This document shows, one piece after another, positions 7,116 through 16,841 of a DNA stretch of 64,000 nucleotides. Position 1 is the stretch's first letter, and each line of letters begins with the position of its first letter. The DNA comes from Bacteriovoracales bacterium (GTDB lineage: Bacteria; Bdellovibrionota; Bacteriovoracia; Bacteriovoracales; Bacteriovoracaceae): NCBI GenBank assembly GCA_030149295.1, contig JASBRV010000041.1, forward strand, positions 62,001 to 126,000, read 5' to 3'. Made by a program: the position numbers and the translations under genes. The notes under the pieces were generated by a model that had not been told where the DNA came from, searched no databases, and saw only the letters and a program-made list of their open reading frames with translations.

Positions 7116-10100
7116 ATGCCCAAGTTTATTGACGCACCTACAAACGCCTACCTTCAATCTCCCCAAATTCACGGTGACCAAATCTTTTTTCAAACAGATG
7201 ATGATATATGGAGTGTAAGCCGCCTAGGTGGCACGGCCCGAAGACTTACTAATTCTCATGGTCTTTCGCGCAGCCCGCGCATTAGTCCCGATGGCAGTCT
7301 TCTCGCCTATCTCACCAATGATCAAGGGCAAATTGACCTTTATGTTACCTCCTCAAAAGGTGGAGTGCCTGAAAGGCTAACTTTTAAAGGTCTACGCGCC
7401 CTAGGCCCATGGCTTGATAACCATACCATTGTGTTTTCTTCATGCTTTGAGACCTTTTCACAAAGAGTGACCTATCTCTATCAAATTAATATTTCTACCA
7501 AGGAGATCAAGCCCTTAAACCTAGGCCATGCCACGGTTCTCACTCAAGAGGGAAAGCTACGTGTGCTTGGAAAAAACCTAGGTGATCCAGCTAGGTGGAA
7601 GCGCTATCGTGGAGGAACGGCTGGGACTCTATGGGTAAATGAAAAAGCTGGTGCTGATTTTAAGCAACTTCTTCCCAAACTAAAGAGTAATCTCGCTCAC
7701 CCGCAGATTTATGAGGGAAGAGTTTATTTTATTTCAGATCATGAGGGAGTGGGCAATGTCTATTCTGTACTCCCATCGGGACGCGGACTAAAAAGGGAGA
7801 CCCATCAAGAACGCTACTATGTGCGCTCCTTTCATATTCATGAGGGCACACTTTGTTTTCAAGCTGGTGCGGAAATCTTTTTAAAGGACGTTTCTCAATC
7901 AAAAGAGCGAGGGGTCATAGTCGATATCTATGTGCCCTCAAGCTTCAATCAGTCCGTCGAAAGGATTGATGACCCAGAAGACTTTCTCCAAGACGCCTCT
8001 CCTTCTTATGAAGGCAAGGAATTGGCCATCATTACCAGAGGACAACTCTTTACTCAAAAACCTTGGTCAGGCTCTTCTATGCGATGGGGCCAAAATCATC
8101 ATCGCTACCGTCTTCCTCGTTTTCTTCAAAAAGATAAAAATCGCTACCTGATAGCGGTGGAATTAAATGATGAAAAAGAAGAGGTTCTCAGACTTTTTGA
8201 CCTCAACGAAGAAAGCCTTATTGAAAATAGCGGCAAGCTCATTGCTGCTAAACAAGACTGGGGAAAAATAGAGGACATAAAGGTTAACACTGAAAAGTCT
8301 ATTATTGCTTTAACGAATAATCGAAATGAACTTTATAGCGTCTCCATTCCTACTGGCAGGGTAAGCCTTATCGCCAAGAACGACTTTCGCTTTTATGAAG
8401 ACTTTAACTGGTCTCCTTGTGGGCGCTACTTAGCCTACTCCCAACCGGACTCTCGCACCGCTTCTCATATTGAAGTTTTCGATGTCACCAAAAAGGAATC
8501 AAACCGCTTACTTAATAGTGTCCTCATGGACACATGTCCTGTTTTTGATCCACAGGGAGATTACCTTTATTTTCTTGGGCTGCGCTCATTTCACCCCATC
8601 TACAATGAAACTCATTTTGATCTGGGCTTTCCCTTTGCCACGGGAATCTACGCTGTTGCCCTGGAAAAAGACACCCCCTCACCTCTTGAGCTTCACTTAG
8701 ATTTTGAAGATGAAGAAGAAGAGGAAGAAGAAAATGACAAGAAGGATGATAAAAAGACCCACGCCAAAAAGCCTAGTAAAGAAAAAGTTGAAGATATCAA
8801 AATTGACTGGGAAGGAATCGATCAAAGAGTTGTGGCCCTTCCCATGGAACTGGGTGGTTATTTAAAACTTGGTTGTGCTGAAGACAAACTCTATGTTTTG
8901 CACCATAAGGCCTCTGCAAGAGATGGTGATCCCACTCAACAAAGGATGCCAAGTCCTAAGCCCAGTCTTTATACCTACTGTTTAAAAGAAAAGAAGGAAG
9001 AGCTTTTTCAAAAAGACGTTTACGACTTTCATCTCAGCGATGATTTTTCTAAAATCTTGATACTCGCTGACCATGGAGTTCGTCTCCTTCCTTCTGATAG
9101 TAAAGCGCCTGAGGGAGAATCTTTTACCAAAAAGGATGGCTTTGTCAGTCTTGAAAATATTAAACTGAGTGTAGATCCCAAAAAAGAGTGGCTGCAAATG
9201 TATCGCGAAGCTTGGGTTCTTCAGCGGGAGCATTTTTGGGTCGCTGATATGAATAAGGTGGACTGGCAAGAAGTGTATCAGACTTATCTTCCCTTGCTAG
9301 CGAAAGTGCACACCCGCTCTGAATTTAGTGACCTCATGTGGGAAATGCAAGGTGAGCTCGGTACAAGTCACTGCTATGAAATGGGCGGGGATTATTTTCG
9401 AACACCTTTTGGTTACAAAAATGGTGACCTTGGTGCTAGCTTTAAGTGGAATGGCAAAGACAAAAGCTTTACCATTACGGAACTCACCCAAGGAGACTCA
9501 TGGATCAGCTCTTCTCGCTCTCCCCTCACTCAACCTGGCATAAGCCTCAATGTAGGAGATAAGCTTTTAGGAGTTGACGGCCGTGCCTTTATCAATGCAA
9601 CGGACCTCGATAAGAGTCTAGAAGGTCGCCAAGATCAAAAGGTTAGTTTCACAGTGAAGAGAAAAGGAAGCAAGAATAATGAAATTGTATCCGTTACCCC
9701 TCTCTATCATTCCAACCTCACCCGCTATCGCGATTGGGTCAATCACAATAAAAAAGAAGTGGAAAGACTCACTAAGGGGAAAATTGGTTACGTCCACATC
9801 CCGGATATGGGCCTTCATGGCTATAGTGAGTTTTATCGTAATTTTCTTAGTGAATGCACTAAAGAGGGCCTAATTGTTGATGTCCGCTACAATGGAGGTG
9901 GCCATGTCAGTCAACATATTCTCAAAATCCTTGCTCAAAAAACTATTGGCTTTGATAAAACTCGCTACATGGATATCGAGCCCTACCCTGCTTACTCAAT
10001 TAACGGCCCCGTTGTTGCCCTTACTAATGAGCATGCGGGATCAGATGGTGATATCTTCTCTCACTCCTTTAAGTTACTTGGCATAGGCCCTCTTATTGGA

Positions 10101-10400
10101 AAGAGAACATGGGGTGGTGTCGTTGGCATTTGGCCACGCCATCCTCTCAACGACGGAACCTATACCTCTCAACCAGAGTTTAGCTTTTGGTTTAAAGATG
10201 TTGGTTACCAAGTAGAAAACTATGGAACTGATCCCGATATCGAAGTAGAAAATACGCCAAAGGATTGGAACTCAGGAAAGGACGCTCAACTTGAGCGGGC
10301 CATTAAAGAGGCAATGAGTCTAAGAAAGAAAAATCCTCCATTAAAACCCAACCTCAATCAAGGACGCCCTAATTTAAAAGCGCCCAAGCTACCTTTTTAA
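7116..10400 (+). CDS. Tricorn-like protease
   Basis: 1094 residues from ATG 7116, chosen because AAAGGAAG (7105-7112) precedes it; an in-frame ATG at 7086 has no such site. Tricorn order is visible: an N-terminal beta-propeller (repeats such as SPRISPDGSLLAYLTND), a second propeller, an acidic/lysine linker (EEEEEEENDKKDDKK, about residue 530), a helical C1 domain, a PDZ domain (about 800-860) and the C2 catalytic domain. Catalytic residues recognisable by position are Ser-His in GTSHCYEMGG, the nucleophile Ser in EHAGSDGDIFSHSF, and the Glu in VENYGTDPDIEV. Tricorn trims peptides released by cytoplasmic proteases; no signal peptide is present. A GC-rich hairpin follows. Confidence 0.9.
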   Translation: MPKFIDAPTNAYLQSPQIHGDQIFFQTDDDIWSVSRLGGTARRLTNSHGLSRSPRISPDGSLLAYLTNDQGQIDLYVTSSKGGVPERLTFKGLRALGPWLDNHTIVFSSCFETFSQRVTYLYQINISTKEIKPLNLGHATVLTQEGKLRVLGKNLGDPARWKRYRGGTAGTLWVNEKAGADFKQLLPKLKSNLAHPQIYEGRVYFISDHEGVGNVYSVLPSGRGLKRETHQERYYVRSFHIHEGTLCFQAGAEIFLKDVSQSKERGVIVDIYVPSSFNQSVERIDDPEDFLQDASPSYEGKELAIITRGQLFTQKPWSGSSMRWGQNHHRYRLPRFLQKDKNRYLIAVELNDEKEEVLRLFDLNEESLIENSGKLIAAKQDWGKIEDIKVNTEKSIIALTNNRNELYSVSIPTGRVSLIAKNDFRFYEDFNWSPCGRYLAYSQPDSRTASHIEVFDVTKKESNRLLNSVLMDTCPVFDPQGDYLYFLGLRSFHPIYNETHFDLGFPFATGIYAVALEKDTPSPLELHLDFEDEEEEEEENDKKDDKKTHAKKPSKEKVEDIKIDWEGIDQRVVALPMELGGYLKLGCAEDKLYVLHHKASARDGDPTQQRMPSPKPSLYTYCLKEKKEELFQKDVYDFHLSDDFSKILILADHGVRLLPSDSKAPEGESFTKKDGFVSLENIKLSVDPKKEWLQMYREAWVLQREHFWVADMNKVDWQEVYQTYLPLLAKVHTRSEFSDLMWEMQGELGTSHCYEMGGDYFRTPFGYKNGDLGASFKWNGKDKSFTITELTQGDSWISSSRSPLTQPGISLNVGDKLLGVDGRAFINATDLDKSLEGRQDQKVSFTVKRKGSKNNEIVSVTPLYHSNLTRYRDWVNHNKKEVERLTKGKIGYVHIPDMGLHGYSEFYRNFLSECTKEGLIVDVRYNGGGHVSQHILKILAQKTIGFDKTRYMDIEPYPAYSINGPVVALTNEHAGSDGDIFSHSFKLLGIGPLIGKRTWGGVVGIWPRHPLNDGTYTSQPEFSFWFKDVGYQVENYGTDPDIEVENTPKDWNSGKDAQLERAIKEAMSLRKKNPPLKPNLNQGRPNLKAPKLPF

Positions 10401-10404
10401 TATC

Positions 10405-10432
10405 AAAAAAAACGCCCCAATAAGTGGGGCGT
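10405..10432 (-). terminator. Intrinsic terminator, strongest for acnA on the minus strand
   Basis: ACGCCCC (10412-10418) pairs with GGGGCGT (10426-10432) around a 7-nt loop. On the minus strand it is followed by eight Ts (plus-strand As 10405-10412), a strong terminator 33 nt beyond the acnA stop. In the plus direction the tail is only CTTTCATT, so it probably serves the tricorn gene less efficiently. Confidence 0.85.
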
Positions 10433-10464
10433 CTTTCATTATAAAATTTTTAAAGAAAGCTCTC

Positions 10465-13122
10465 TTACATAAGCTTACGAATGGTGTACTGAAGAATACC
10501 ACCATTTTTAAAGTAGCTTAGCTCATCTTCCGTATCCAGACGTGACTTCAACGTTGCTGTCTTAGTCGATCCATCTTTGTAAGTGATTTCCATCGTGAAG
10601 TTTTGACGTGGCTTTAAAGCACCATCGGCAACGATAGAAATCTCTTCCTCACCTGTAAGGTTATAGGTCTTGCGACTCTCCCCTTCACTAAATTGAAGAG
10701 GAAGAACGCCCATACCAATGAGGTTTGAACGGTGAATACGCTCAAAAGACTCCACAACCACGGCCTTCACACCTTGAAGGAAAGTTCCCTTGGCGGCCCA
10801 GTCACGAGAAGAGCCTGTTCCATATTCTTTCCCACCAATGACAACAAGCTCACGCCCTTCATCAACATACTTCATAGCAGCAGTGTAGATAGGAAGCTGC
10901 TCACCAGATTCAATGTGCTTAGTGTAACCACCTTCAACTCCGGGAACCATTTCGTTACGAATACGAATATTGGCAAAGGTTCCCCTCATCATCACTTCGT
11001 GGTTACCACGACGTGACCCATAGGAGTTCCAATCCTTGCGCTCAACTCCATTTTCCGTTAGGTAATCTGCTGCAGGAGAGCCCTTAGCAATAGAGCCCGC
11101 TGGTGAGATGTGATCAGTGGTAACGGAATCACCCATTAAAGCAAGAATGCGCGCTTTTTTTACTTCAAATGTTTCTTTCACTCCATCTTTCATTTGATCA
11201 AAGAAAGGAGGGTTTTGGATGTAAGTAGAAGACTTATCCCAGGCGTACATTTCACCAGTTGGTGCATTAACTTTTGCCCAGAGCTCGTCACCTTCAAAAA
11301 CATTCGAATAGCGCTTCATATACATCTCTCTAGAGATATGCTTAAGAACGAGGTCATCAATTTCTGCTTTTGTCGGCCAGAGGTCTTTTAGAAAGACATC
11401 ATTTCCATCTTTATCTTTTCCAAGAGAATCCTTAGAAATATCCATCATCATGTTACCGGCAAGAGCGTAGGCCACAACGAGAGGAGGTGAAGCAAGATAG
11501 TTAGCTTTTACATCAGGTGAAATTCTTCCCTCAAAGTTTCGGTTTCCAGAAAGAACTGAAGTCGCAAGGATATCATTATCGTTGATAGACTTTGAAATGG
11601 GAGCTGGTAGGGGTCCCGTGTTACCAATACAAGTGGTACAACCATAACCTACGAGGTTAAAGCCAAGAGCATCTAGATCTGTTTGAAGACCAGACTCTAC
11701 CAAATAGTCAGTAACAACTTTTGATCCAGGAGCAAGAGAAGTCTTTACCCATGGCTTCACTTTCATACCCAAAGCATGGGCTTTTTTAGCGACCAGACCT
11801 GCTGCAATTAAAACGGAAGGGTTTGAAGTGTTTGTGCAAGAAGTGATCGCAGCAACAACAACGTTACCGTTTTTCATCTTGTAATCTTGACCTTCCACTT
11901 CATATTCTTGTGAAGCAAAGTCCGCAGAGTATTTGAAAGTTTCTTGAGCAGCTTTTTCAAAAGCACCAGCAGCTTCACGCAGCTGAATTTTATCTTGAGG
12001 ACGCTTTGGCCCAGAAATACAAGGCTCAACTTCGTCCATATTAAGCTCAACTACTGAAGTAAATTCCGGCTCTGAATCATCACCCCAAAGGCCTTGCTCT
12101 TTCGAATAAGCTTCCACAAGGGCAACCGTTTGATCGTCACGACCAGAGAACTTTAAATACTCTATTGTTTTCTCATCTACTGGGAAAAAGCCACAAGTAG
12201 CACCATACTCCGGGGCCATATTGGCAAGAGTCGCACGATCAGCAAGAGAAAGGTCTTTCATCCCGGGCCCGTAGAACTCGACAAATTTACCAACAACACC
12301 ATGAGCACGAAGTTTTTCAACTACGTTAAGAACAAGGTCTGTTGCGGTGACACCTTCTTGCATTTTTCCTGTTAGGCGAAAACCAACAACTTCAGGGATC
12401 ATCATAGTAACAGGCTGACCAAGCATCGCTGCTTCAGCTTCAATGCCGCCAACACCCCAGCCAAGAACGGCAAGGCCATTAATCATAGTTGTGTGTGAAT
12501 CAGTTCCCACACAGGTGTCAGGATAAGCTTGAGTTTCACCAGAGTCATCTTTGGTCCAAACCACATCAGCAAGATATTCAAGATTTACTTGGTGAATAAT
12601 CCCTGTACCAGGAGGAACAACACGAAAGTTTTTAAACGCTTGCTGTCCCCACTTAAGAAACTTATAGCGCTCCATATTTCTTTCATATTCGATTTCAACG
12701 TTCTTTTGGTAAGCATCTTTTGAACCAAAGTGCTCCACCATGACCGAGTGATCAATCACGAGATCAACTGGAGAGAGAGGATTAATCTTCTTGGGGTCTC
12801 CACCGAGGTCTTTCATAGCCTCACGCATGGCCGCAAGATCAACTACCGCAGGGACACCTGTAAAGTCTTGCATCACTACGCGAGCTGGGTGATAGGCAAT
12901 CTCACGAGTCGATTTCTTTTCTTTAAGCCAGTCATTAACGGCAACGACATCATCCCAAACAACCGTGCTTCCATTTTCGTGGCGAAGAAGATTTTCAAGA
13001 AGAACTTTAAGAGATCGGGGCAAACGATCGATATCTTTTAAACCTGCTTCTTTTGCTTCTTTCAAGCTCCAGTAGGCATAGGTCTTGCCATTGACTTCAA
13101 GGGACTTTTTCACCTTGCTCAT
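10465..13122 (-). CDS. acnA: Aconitate hydratase A
   Basis: 885 residues, full length for the AcnA/IRP1-type family (E. coli AcnA 891). It catalyses citrate-isocitrate isomerisation in the TCA cycle in the cytoplasm. The [4Fe-4S] ligands are visible: Cys in SCTNTSNPSV and the pair in GYGCTTCIGNTG. Other family blocks are VGTDSHTTMINGLAVLGWGVGGIEAEA, given here only by its key residues D-S-H-T-T-M, and GSSRDWAAKG in the swivelling domain. The start has GAGGAG 9 nt upstream. It is monocistronic, with a strong terminator just past the stop. Confidence 0.97.
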   Translation of the reverse strand: MSKVKKSLEVNGKTYAYWSLKEAKEAGLKDIDRLPRSLKVLLENLLRHENGSTVVWDDVVAVNDWLKEKKSTREIAYHPARVVMQDFTGVPAVVDLAAMREAMKDLGGDPKKINPLSPVDLVIDHSVMVEHFGSKDAYQKNVEIEYERNMERYKFLKWGQQAFKNFRVVPPGTGIIHQVNLEYLADVVWTKDDSGETQAYPDTCVGTDSHTTMINGLAVLGWGVGGIEAEAAMLGQPVTMMIPEVVGFRLTGKMQEGVTATDLVLNVVEKLRAHGVVGKFVEFYGPGMKDLSLADRATLANMAPEYGATCGFFPVDEKTIEYLKFSGRDDQTVALVEAYSKEQGLWGDDSEPEFTSVVELNMDEVEPCISGPKRPQDKIQLREAAGAFEKAAQETFKYSADFASQEYEVEGQDYKMKNGNVVVAAITSCTNTSNPSVLIAAGLVAKKAHALGMKVKPWVKTSLAPGSKVVTDYLVESGLQTDLDALGFNLVGYGCTTCIGNTGPLPAPISKSINDNDILATSVLSGNRNFEGRISPDVKANYLASPPLVVAYALAGNMMMDISKDSLGKDKDGNDVFLKDLWPTKAEIDDLVLKHISREMYMKRYSNVFEGDELWAKVNAPTGEMYAWDKSSTYIQNPPFFDQMKDGVKETFEVKKARILALMGDSVTTDHISPAGSIAKGSPAADYLTENGVERKDWNSYGSRRGNHEVMMRGTFANIRIRNEMVPGVEGGYTKHIESGEQLPIYTAAMKYVDEGRELVVIGGKEYGTGSSRDWAAKGTFLQGVKAVVVESFERIHRSNLIGMGVLPLQFSEGESRKTYNLTGEEEISIVADGALKPRQNFTMEITYKDGSTKTATLKSRLDTEDELSYFKNGGILQYTIRKLM

Positions 13123-13202
13123 AAGAGACGCTCCTCATTTAGTAGTAACTGTATTGTGCTAAGTATTAAGTGGGCGTAGTGTACCTGAAATTGCAGGCTT
13201 CG

Positions 13203-13883
13203 TCATTTTTCTGAGTTCAACAAAGTCCAACGCCCCCCGCCCAGAGACTTGATAATCAACCCGTAGGGGGTGAGTTTTCGGCGCAGGTTGTAAAGATGAA
13301 CATCAAGGGTTTTAGGATGCACAGAAGTATCCCCCCAAACCTTATCAAGGATCAGGTCTCGATCCACCACTCTGTCTTGTTGACTATTAAATAACGCAAG
13401 GAGTTTCTTCTGTTTTCCAGTGAGACCCTCAATAGTCACGCCATCGACGCTTACATGTGGACTCAAGGGTTTTCCTACAACCTTTTTATTTCTAAGAATA
13501 GCCTCAATTTTTACGAGAAGCTCATTTTTTCTAAAAGGCTTAGTAATGTAATCCGTTGCTCCTTCTTTAAAACATAAGCGAAGGGAATCGAGATCATCAT
13601 CAGAAGAAACCACGATAAAAGGAATATCCTCCCCTAGCTCTCCATGATACTCCCCAGTTAAAAAACTTAAGAAATTACCGTCATTAAGCATAAGGTCAGC
13701 AATGATCATCGCTGGTTTTTCATAACTACTTTTATTGATAATTTTTTCGTAGGATTCTTTAAACCTTTTGATATTTTCGAAGTAGGTAGTCTTAAAACTG
13801 TTCTTTAATATTTGCTCATAAACAAACTGACAGCCCTTATCATCTTCTAAAATCCAAATATTGGGTTGCTCACTATTCATCAT
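13203..13883 (-). CDS. OmpR/PhoB-type response regulator
   Basis: 226 residues. The receiver domain (about 6-130) has the acidic pair in ILEDD, phospho-acceptor Asp63 (IIADLML), Ser93 in VVSSDD and Lys115 in ITKPF. A winged-helix DNA-binding domain follows (about 140-222; WGDTSVHPKTLDVHLYNLRRKL, shortened here to its ends W-G-D...R-R-K-L). It starts at tandem ATGs, 7 nt after the stop of the kinase-like gene upstream on the same strand, so the two form a two-component operon. Targets are unknown. Confidence 0.9.
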   Translation of the reverse strand: MMNSEQPNIWILEDDKGCQFVYEQILKNSFKTTYFENIKRFKESYEKIINKSSYEKPAMIIADLMLNDGNFLSFLTGEYHGELGEDIPFIVVSSDDDLDSLRLCFKEGATDYITKPFRKNELLVKIEAILRNKKVVGKPLSPHVSVDGVTIEGLTGKQKKLLALFNSQQDRVVDRDLILDKVWGDTSVHPKTLDVHLYNLRRKLTPYGLIIKSLGGGRWTLLNSEK

Positions 13884-13890
13884 TTAAATA

Positions 13891-14670
13891 TCACTCCCCC
13901 TGCTCGATTGGCAGGGTAATTGAAATGATATTCTTCTTTTGATCGCCATAAAAATGCAAATAATCGGAGTCCTGATTAAGTGCTTCTTTAATAAGAGAGC
14001 CTCCCAAAAATTGCCTTATCTTTCCCTTCTCTTCCACTGTTTGGCTAAGTTTTTCTTGAAATTCCTCTTGAGTGAGAAGCACTCCTTCAACCGTCAATTT
14101 AAGATTGATAAAGCGCGAATTCTTAGGCTCTGCCACTAAAAGAAATTTACACTCTTGCCCATTTTCCTTGTCATCTAGTGATGCCTTCAGCTCATCAATA
14201 TAAAAAGAATAAAGGGCAAAGAGCTGATGAAGAAGCTGGCGACTATTCACCTTGGCGGTAAAATCTCCTAAATTTCCTTCGACTTCAAATTTAATTTTTT
14301 CCAACACCACGAAATAATGACTTTTAATCAATTCGATAAAGCCGTCATAAACATCGCTTAAGGGATGGTGACGATCATCTGAGAGAGAAACCTTAAGACC
14401 CCGGCGAAAACTATCGACCAAGTGAGAAATATAATTGGTCGAAGCCCCCATTCGTTTTAAATACTCTTTTCCCTGAGGACCGACATGATCCGCTAACTCC
14501 TCAAGACAAAATTGAATGACGTGAAGCTGAGCACAAAGATCATGGGCAACCACAGAGGAAGTATCGGTCAGGGTTCGAAATCGTGAAACCGTTTTATCTT
14601 GCATTGAAATAATCACTTTTCTTTTTAAAACAAATAATTCCCGTTTATCTTGCTTGAATTTCTCCGACAT
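13891..14670 (-). CDS. Histidine-kinase-like protein with H-box but degenerate ATPase domain
   Basis: 259 residues, soluble, no membrane helix. An H-box-like motif VVAHDLCAQLHVIQF places a candidate phospho-His at residue 43, within a DHp-like two-helix segment (about 30-95). The region expected to hold the HATPase N-box reads LLHQLFALYSFYIDEL and lacks the usual Asn; no clear G1/G2 boxes follow. Fold similarity (Spo0B or Hpt-like phosphotransfer proteins with a relic ATPase domain) is inferred. It lies 7 nt upstream of the response-regulator gene and is the likely partner. Divergent from cmoA. Confidence 0.65.
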   Translation of the reverse strand: MSEKFKQDKRELFVLKRKVIISMQDKTVSRFRTLTDTSSVVAHDLCAQLHVIQFCLEELADHVGPQGKEYLKRMGASTNYISHLVDSFRRGLKVSLSDDRHHPLSDVYDGFIELIKSHYFVVLEKIKFEVEGNLGDFTAKVNSRQLLHQLFALYSFYIDELKASLDDKENGQECKFLLVAEPKNSRFINLKLTVEGVLLTQEEFQEKLSQTVEEKGKIRQFLGGSLIKEALNQDSDYLHFYGDQKKNIISITLPIEQGE

Positions 14671-14754
14671 GGCAATGAAGGCACAATTTTTCCGAAAGAG
14701 TAATAGCCTATAAAAATTAGTCTTTTACCTCAAATTTTGCTATTTCATTGCCCT

Positions 14755-15486
14755 ATGACAAGTCGTGAAGATAAGTTTTTTGCCAAGGCGCAACAAAACA
14801 TTGCTCCCTTTGATTTCAACCAAGATGTCGCCGATGTTTTTGATGACATGGTCCAAAGGTCAGTTCCTTTCTATAAAGAAATTCACAGTCTCATCGTAGA
14901 CCTTGTTAGTCGCTATTATCAAGAAGGTCACAAAGTCTTCGACTTTGGCTGCTCCACGGGAACAACCATTCGTCTTCTTGAGCATTTCTTTTCGCAAAAG
15001 CAAAAGTCTATTCAATTCGTCGGTGTTGATATGTCGGCCCCCATGATTGAAAAAGCGAAAGAAAAGTGTGCCAACGTAAGAGAAGTCGATTTTCTCAATG
15101 AAGATATGACTACGGTTAACCTTGAGGGCGCTCAGATTGTCATTCTCAACTACACTCTTCAATTTCTAAAAGTCGAAAAACGCCAAGCGTTTCTTGAAAA
15201 AATATACAATGCTCTTCCAACAGGGGGAATTCTTATTCTCTCTGAGAAAATTCGCTCCCCTCTTCCCATCATGGAAGAATGTATTACAGACCTTTATTAT
15301 GATTTCAAAAGACGCCAAGGATATAGTGAGTTAGAGATTTCTCAAAAGAGAGAAGCTCTTGAAAATGTTCTTATCCCCCTCACACCCAAAGAGCAAACGG
15401 TGATGATTGAAGATGCTGGCTTTGATCAAGTAGAGATGCTTTTTCGCTGGTATAATTTCGCTAGCTACCTAGGTATTAAAAAGTGA
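14755..15486 (+). CDS. cmoA: Carboxy-S-adenosyl-L-methionine synthase CmoA
   Basis: 243 residues from ATG 14755 (MTSREDKFFAKA), which aligns with the usual CmoA start; the in-frame TTG at 14737 is less likely. It makes carboxy-SAM from SAM and prephenate for wobble-uridine modification of tRNA. Visible family blocks are FDFGCSTGTTIRLLE (SAM binding), NYTLQFL, DFKRRQGYSELEISQKR, and a C-terminal FRWYNFASYL. The next gene, cmoB, starts inside its stop codon (GTGA), so the two are co-translated. Confidence 0.95.
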   Translation: MTSREDKFFAKAQQNIAPFDFNQDVADVFDDMVQRSVPFYKEIHSLIVDLVSRYYQEGHKVFDFGCSTGTTIRLLEHFFSQKQKSIQFVGVDMSAPMIEKAKEKCANVREVDFLNEDMTTVNLEGAQIVILNYTLQFLKVEKRQAFLEKIYNALPTGGILILSEKIRSPLPIMEECITDLYYDFKRRQGYSELEISQKREALENVLIPLTPKEQTVMIEDAGFDQVEMLFRWYNFASYLGIKK

Positions 15487-16439
15487 AAGAACTCGACTAT
15501 CTTCTTCCCTTCAAAAAGCATATCGCATGGGATGAGCTCATTGCTTTGAAAAAAGAAAGAGAGTCTTGGTGGGATCGCGCGAGCTCCGAAAAATGGAAAT
15601 TATCCAATTACCCCCAAAGAGAAGTGAAAGAAGTCATCCTTGATCAGGACTGGGTAAACATAAAAGGTGAGACAAAGGAAGATTCTCTTGAGGAGATGGC
15701 CAAAAGCTTGATGCCATGGAAAAAAGGCCCCTTTCAACTGTTTGATTTAAATATCGATGCAGAATGGCGCTCAGACTATAAGTGGAAGCGCTTAGAAAAT
15801 CACTTAGTTGATCTAGAAAACAAGACCATTCTCGATGTGGGCTGTAATAATGGCTATTTTATGTTTCGCATGGCCGCCCATAACCCTCGCTTGGTTTTAG
15901 GCTTTGATCCCGTCCTTCATATGCAGGCCCAATTTGACCTCATCCAAAACTACGCCCAATGTGACAACGTTCACTTTGAGCTCTTTGGTGTGGAGCATAT
16001 GCCCCTCTTTAAGAATATGTTTGATGTTATTTTTCACATGGGCATCGTCTATCATCATCGCCACCCCATCCAGCAAATGCTCGACATTCGCGAATCTCTT
16101 AAACCTGGCGGTACTGTCTATTTAGAAACTATTGGAATTCCTGGTGAGGAGTCTTATGCTTTATTCCCAGAAGACCGTTATGCTAGGATGGGAAATGTGT
16201 GGTTTGTCCCCACTTTAAGCTGTTTTATGAATTGGGCGAAGAAAGCCAAGCTTCTCAATGTTGAAGTCATTGCGGACACAAGTCTTGACCAAGATGAGCA
16301 GCGGCTCACCGACTGGTGTCCACCTCCCTTTCAAAGTTTAAAAGATAGCCTCGATCCAACTGACCCCACTAAAACGATCGAAGGTCACCCAGCCCCTAGA
16401 AGATTTCTGATCAAAGCGCAAAAGAACCCCAATGGCTAG
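15483..16439 (+). CDS. cmoB: tRNA U34 carboxymethyltransferase CmoB
   Basis: 318 residues (E. coli CmoB 323), starting with GTG overlapping the cmoA stop by 4 nt. It transfers the carboxymethyl group from carboxy-SAM to 5-hydroxyuridine at tRNA position 34, giving cmo5U. Motifs: LDVGCNNGYFMFRM (cofactor binding), FHMGIVYHHRHPI, SLKPGGTVYLET, and PEDRYARMGNVWFVPT. The N-terminal PWKKGPFQLF block is also typical. The downstream DUF454 gene overlaps its 3' end by 8 nt. Confidence 0.95.
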   Translation: MKELDYLLPFKKHIAWDELIALKKERESWWDRASSEKWKLSNYPQREVKEVILDQDWVNIKGETKEDSLEEMAKSLMPWKKGPFQLFDLNIDAEWRSDYKWKRLENHLVDLENKTILDVGCNNGYFMFRMAAHNPRLVLGFDPVLHMQAQFDLIQNYAQCDNVHFELFGVEHMPLFKNMFDVIFHMGIVYHHRHPIQQMLDIRESLKPGGTVYLETIGIPGEESYALFPEDRYARMGNVWFVPTLSCFMNWAKKAKLLNVEVIADTSLDQDEQRLTDWCPPPFQSLKDSLDPTDPTKTIEGHPAPRRFLIKAQKNPNG

Positions 16440-16821
16440 CGGTGCAAAGAAAACCCTCTTTCTCATTTTAGGATTTTTAAGTCTTTTCTTAGGAGTGCTT
16501 GGCATTTTTCTTCCCATTTTACCCACCACTCCTTTTGCCCTTTTAGCGGCTTATTTCTTTTCTAAAAGCTCTAAAAAACTTCACGACTGGCTTTTACGCC
16601 AAAAACATCTCGGTCCCCTTATCCAAAACTGGGAAAGGCACGGTGTGATAAGACCTAGGGCTAAAATTCTCGCCACGGTCACCATGGTGCTCCTTTTTAG
16701 CTACACACTCATCTTCGTTCCCGTACATTGGGGTATCAAGGCCCTCATTACTTCAATCGGTGTCGCAGTTCTCACTTTTATTTGGACTCGTCCATCTTCT
16801 CCTGCTCCAAAAAAGGTCTAA
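16432..16821 (+). CDS. DUF454 (YbaN-like) inner-membrane protein
   Basis: 129 residues with a strongly hydrophobic N-terminal hairpin (about 7-50), containing FLGVLGIFLPILPTTPFALL, the hallmark P-T-T-P-F motif of YbaN/DUF454. Two more hydrophobic segments lie at about 80-120. Function of the family is unknown. It starts 8 nt inside cmoB and is 20 nt ahead of the next gene, so it is part of the cmoAB transcript. Confidence 0.85.
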   Translation: MASGAKKTLFLILGFLSLFLGVLGIFLPILPTTPFALLAAYFFSKSSKKLHDWLLRQKHLGPLIQNWERHGVIRPRAKILATVTMVLLFSYTLIFVPVHWGIKALITSIGVAVLTFIWTRPSSPAPKKV

Positions 16822-16841
16822 CCTTGTGCTAGGATGAAGGC

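Noticed and set aside
9874-10086. Plus-strand ORFs inside the tricorn gene in other frames
   Set aside because: Shadows of a strongly supported gene with clear catalytic motifs.
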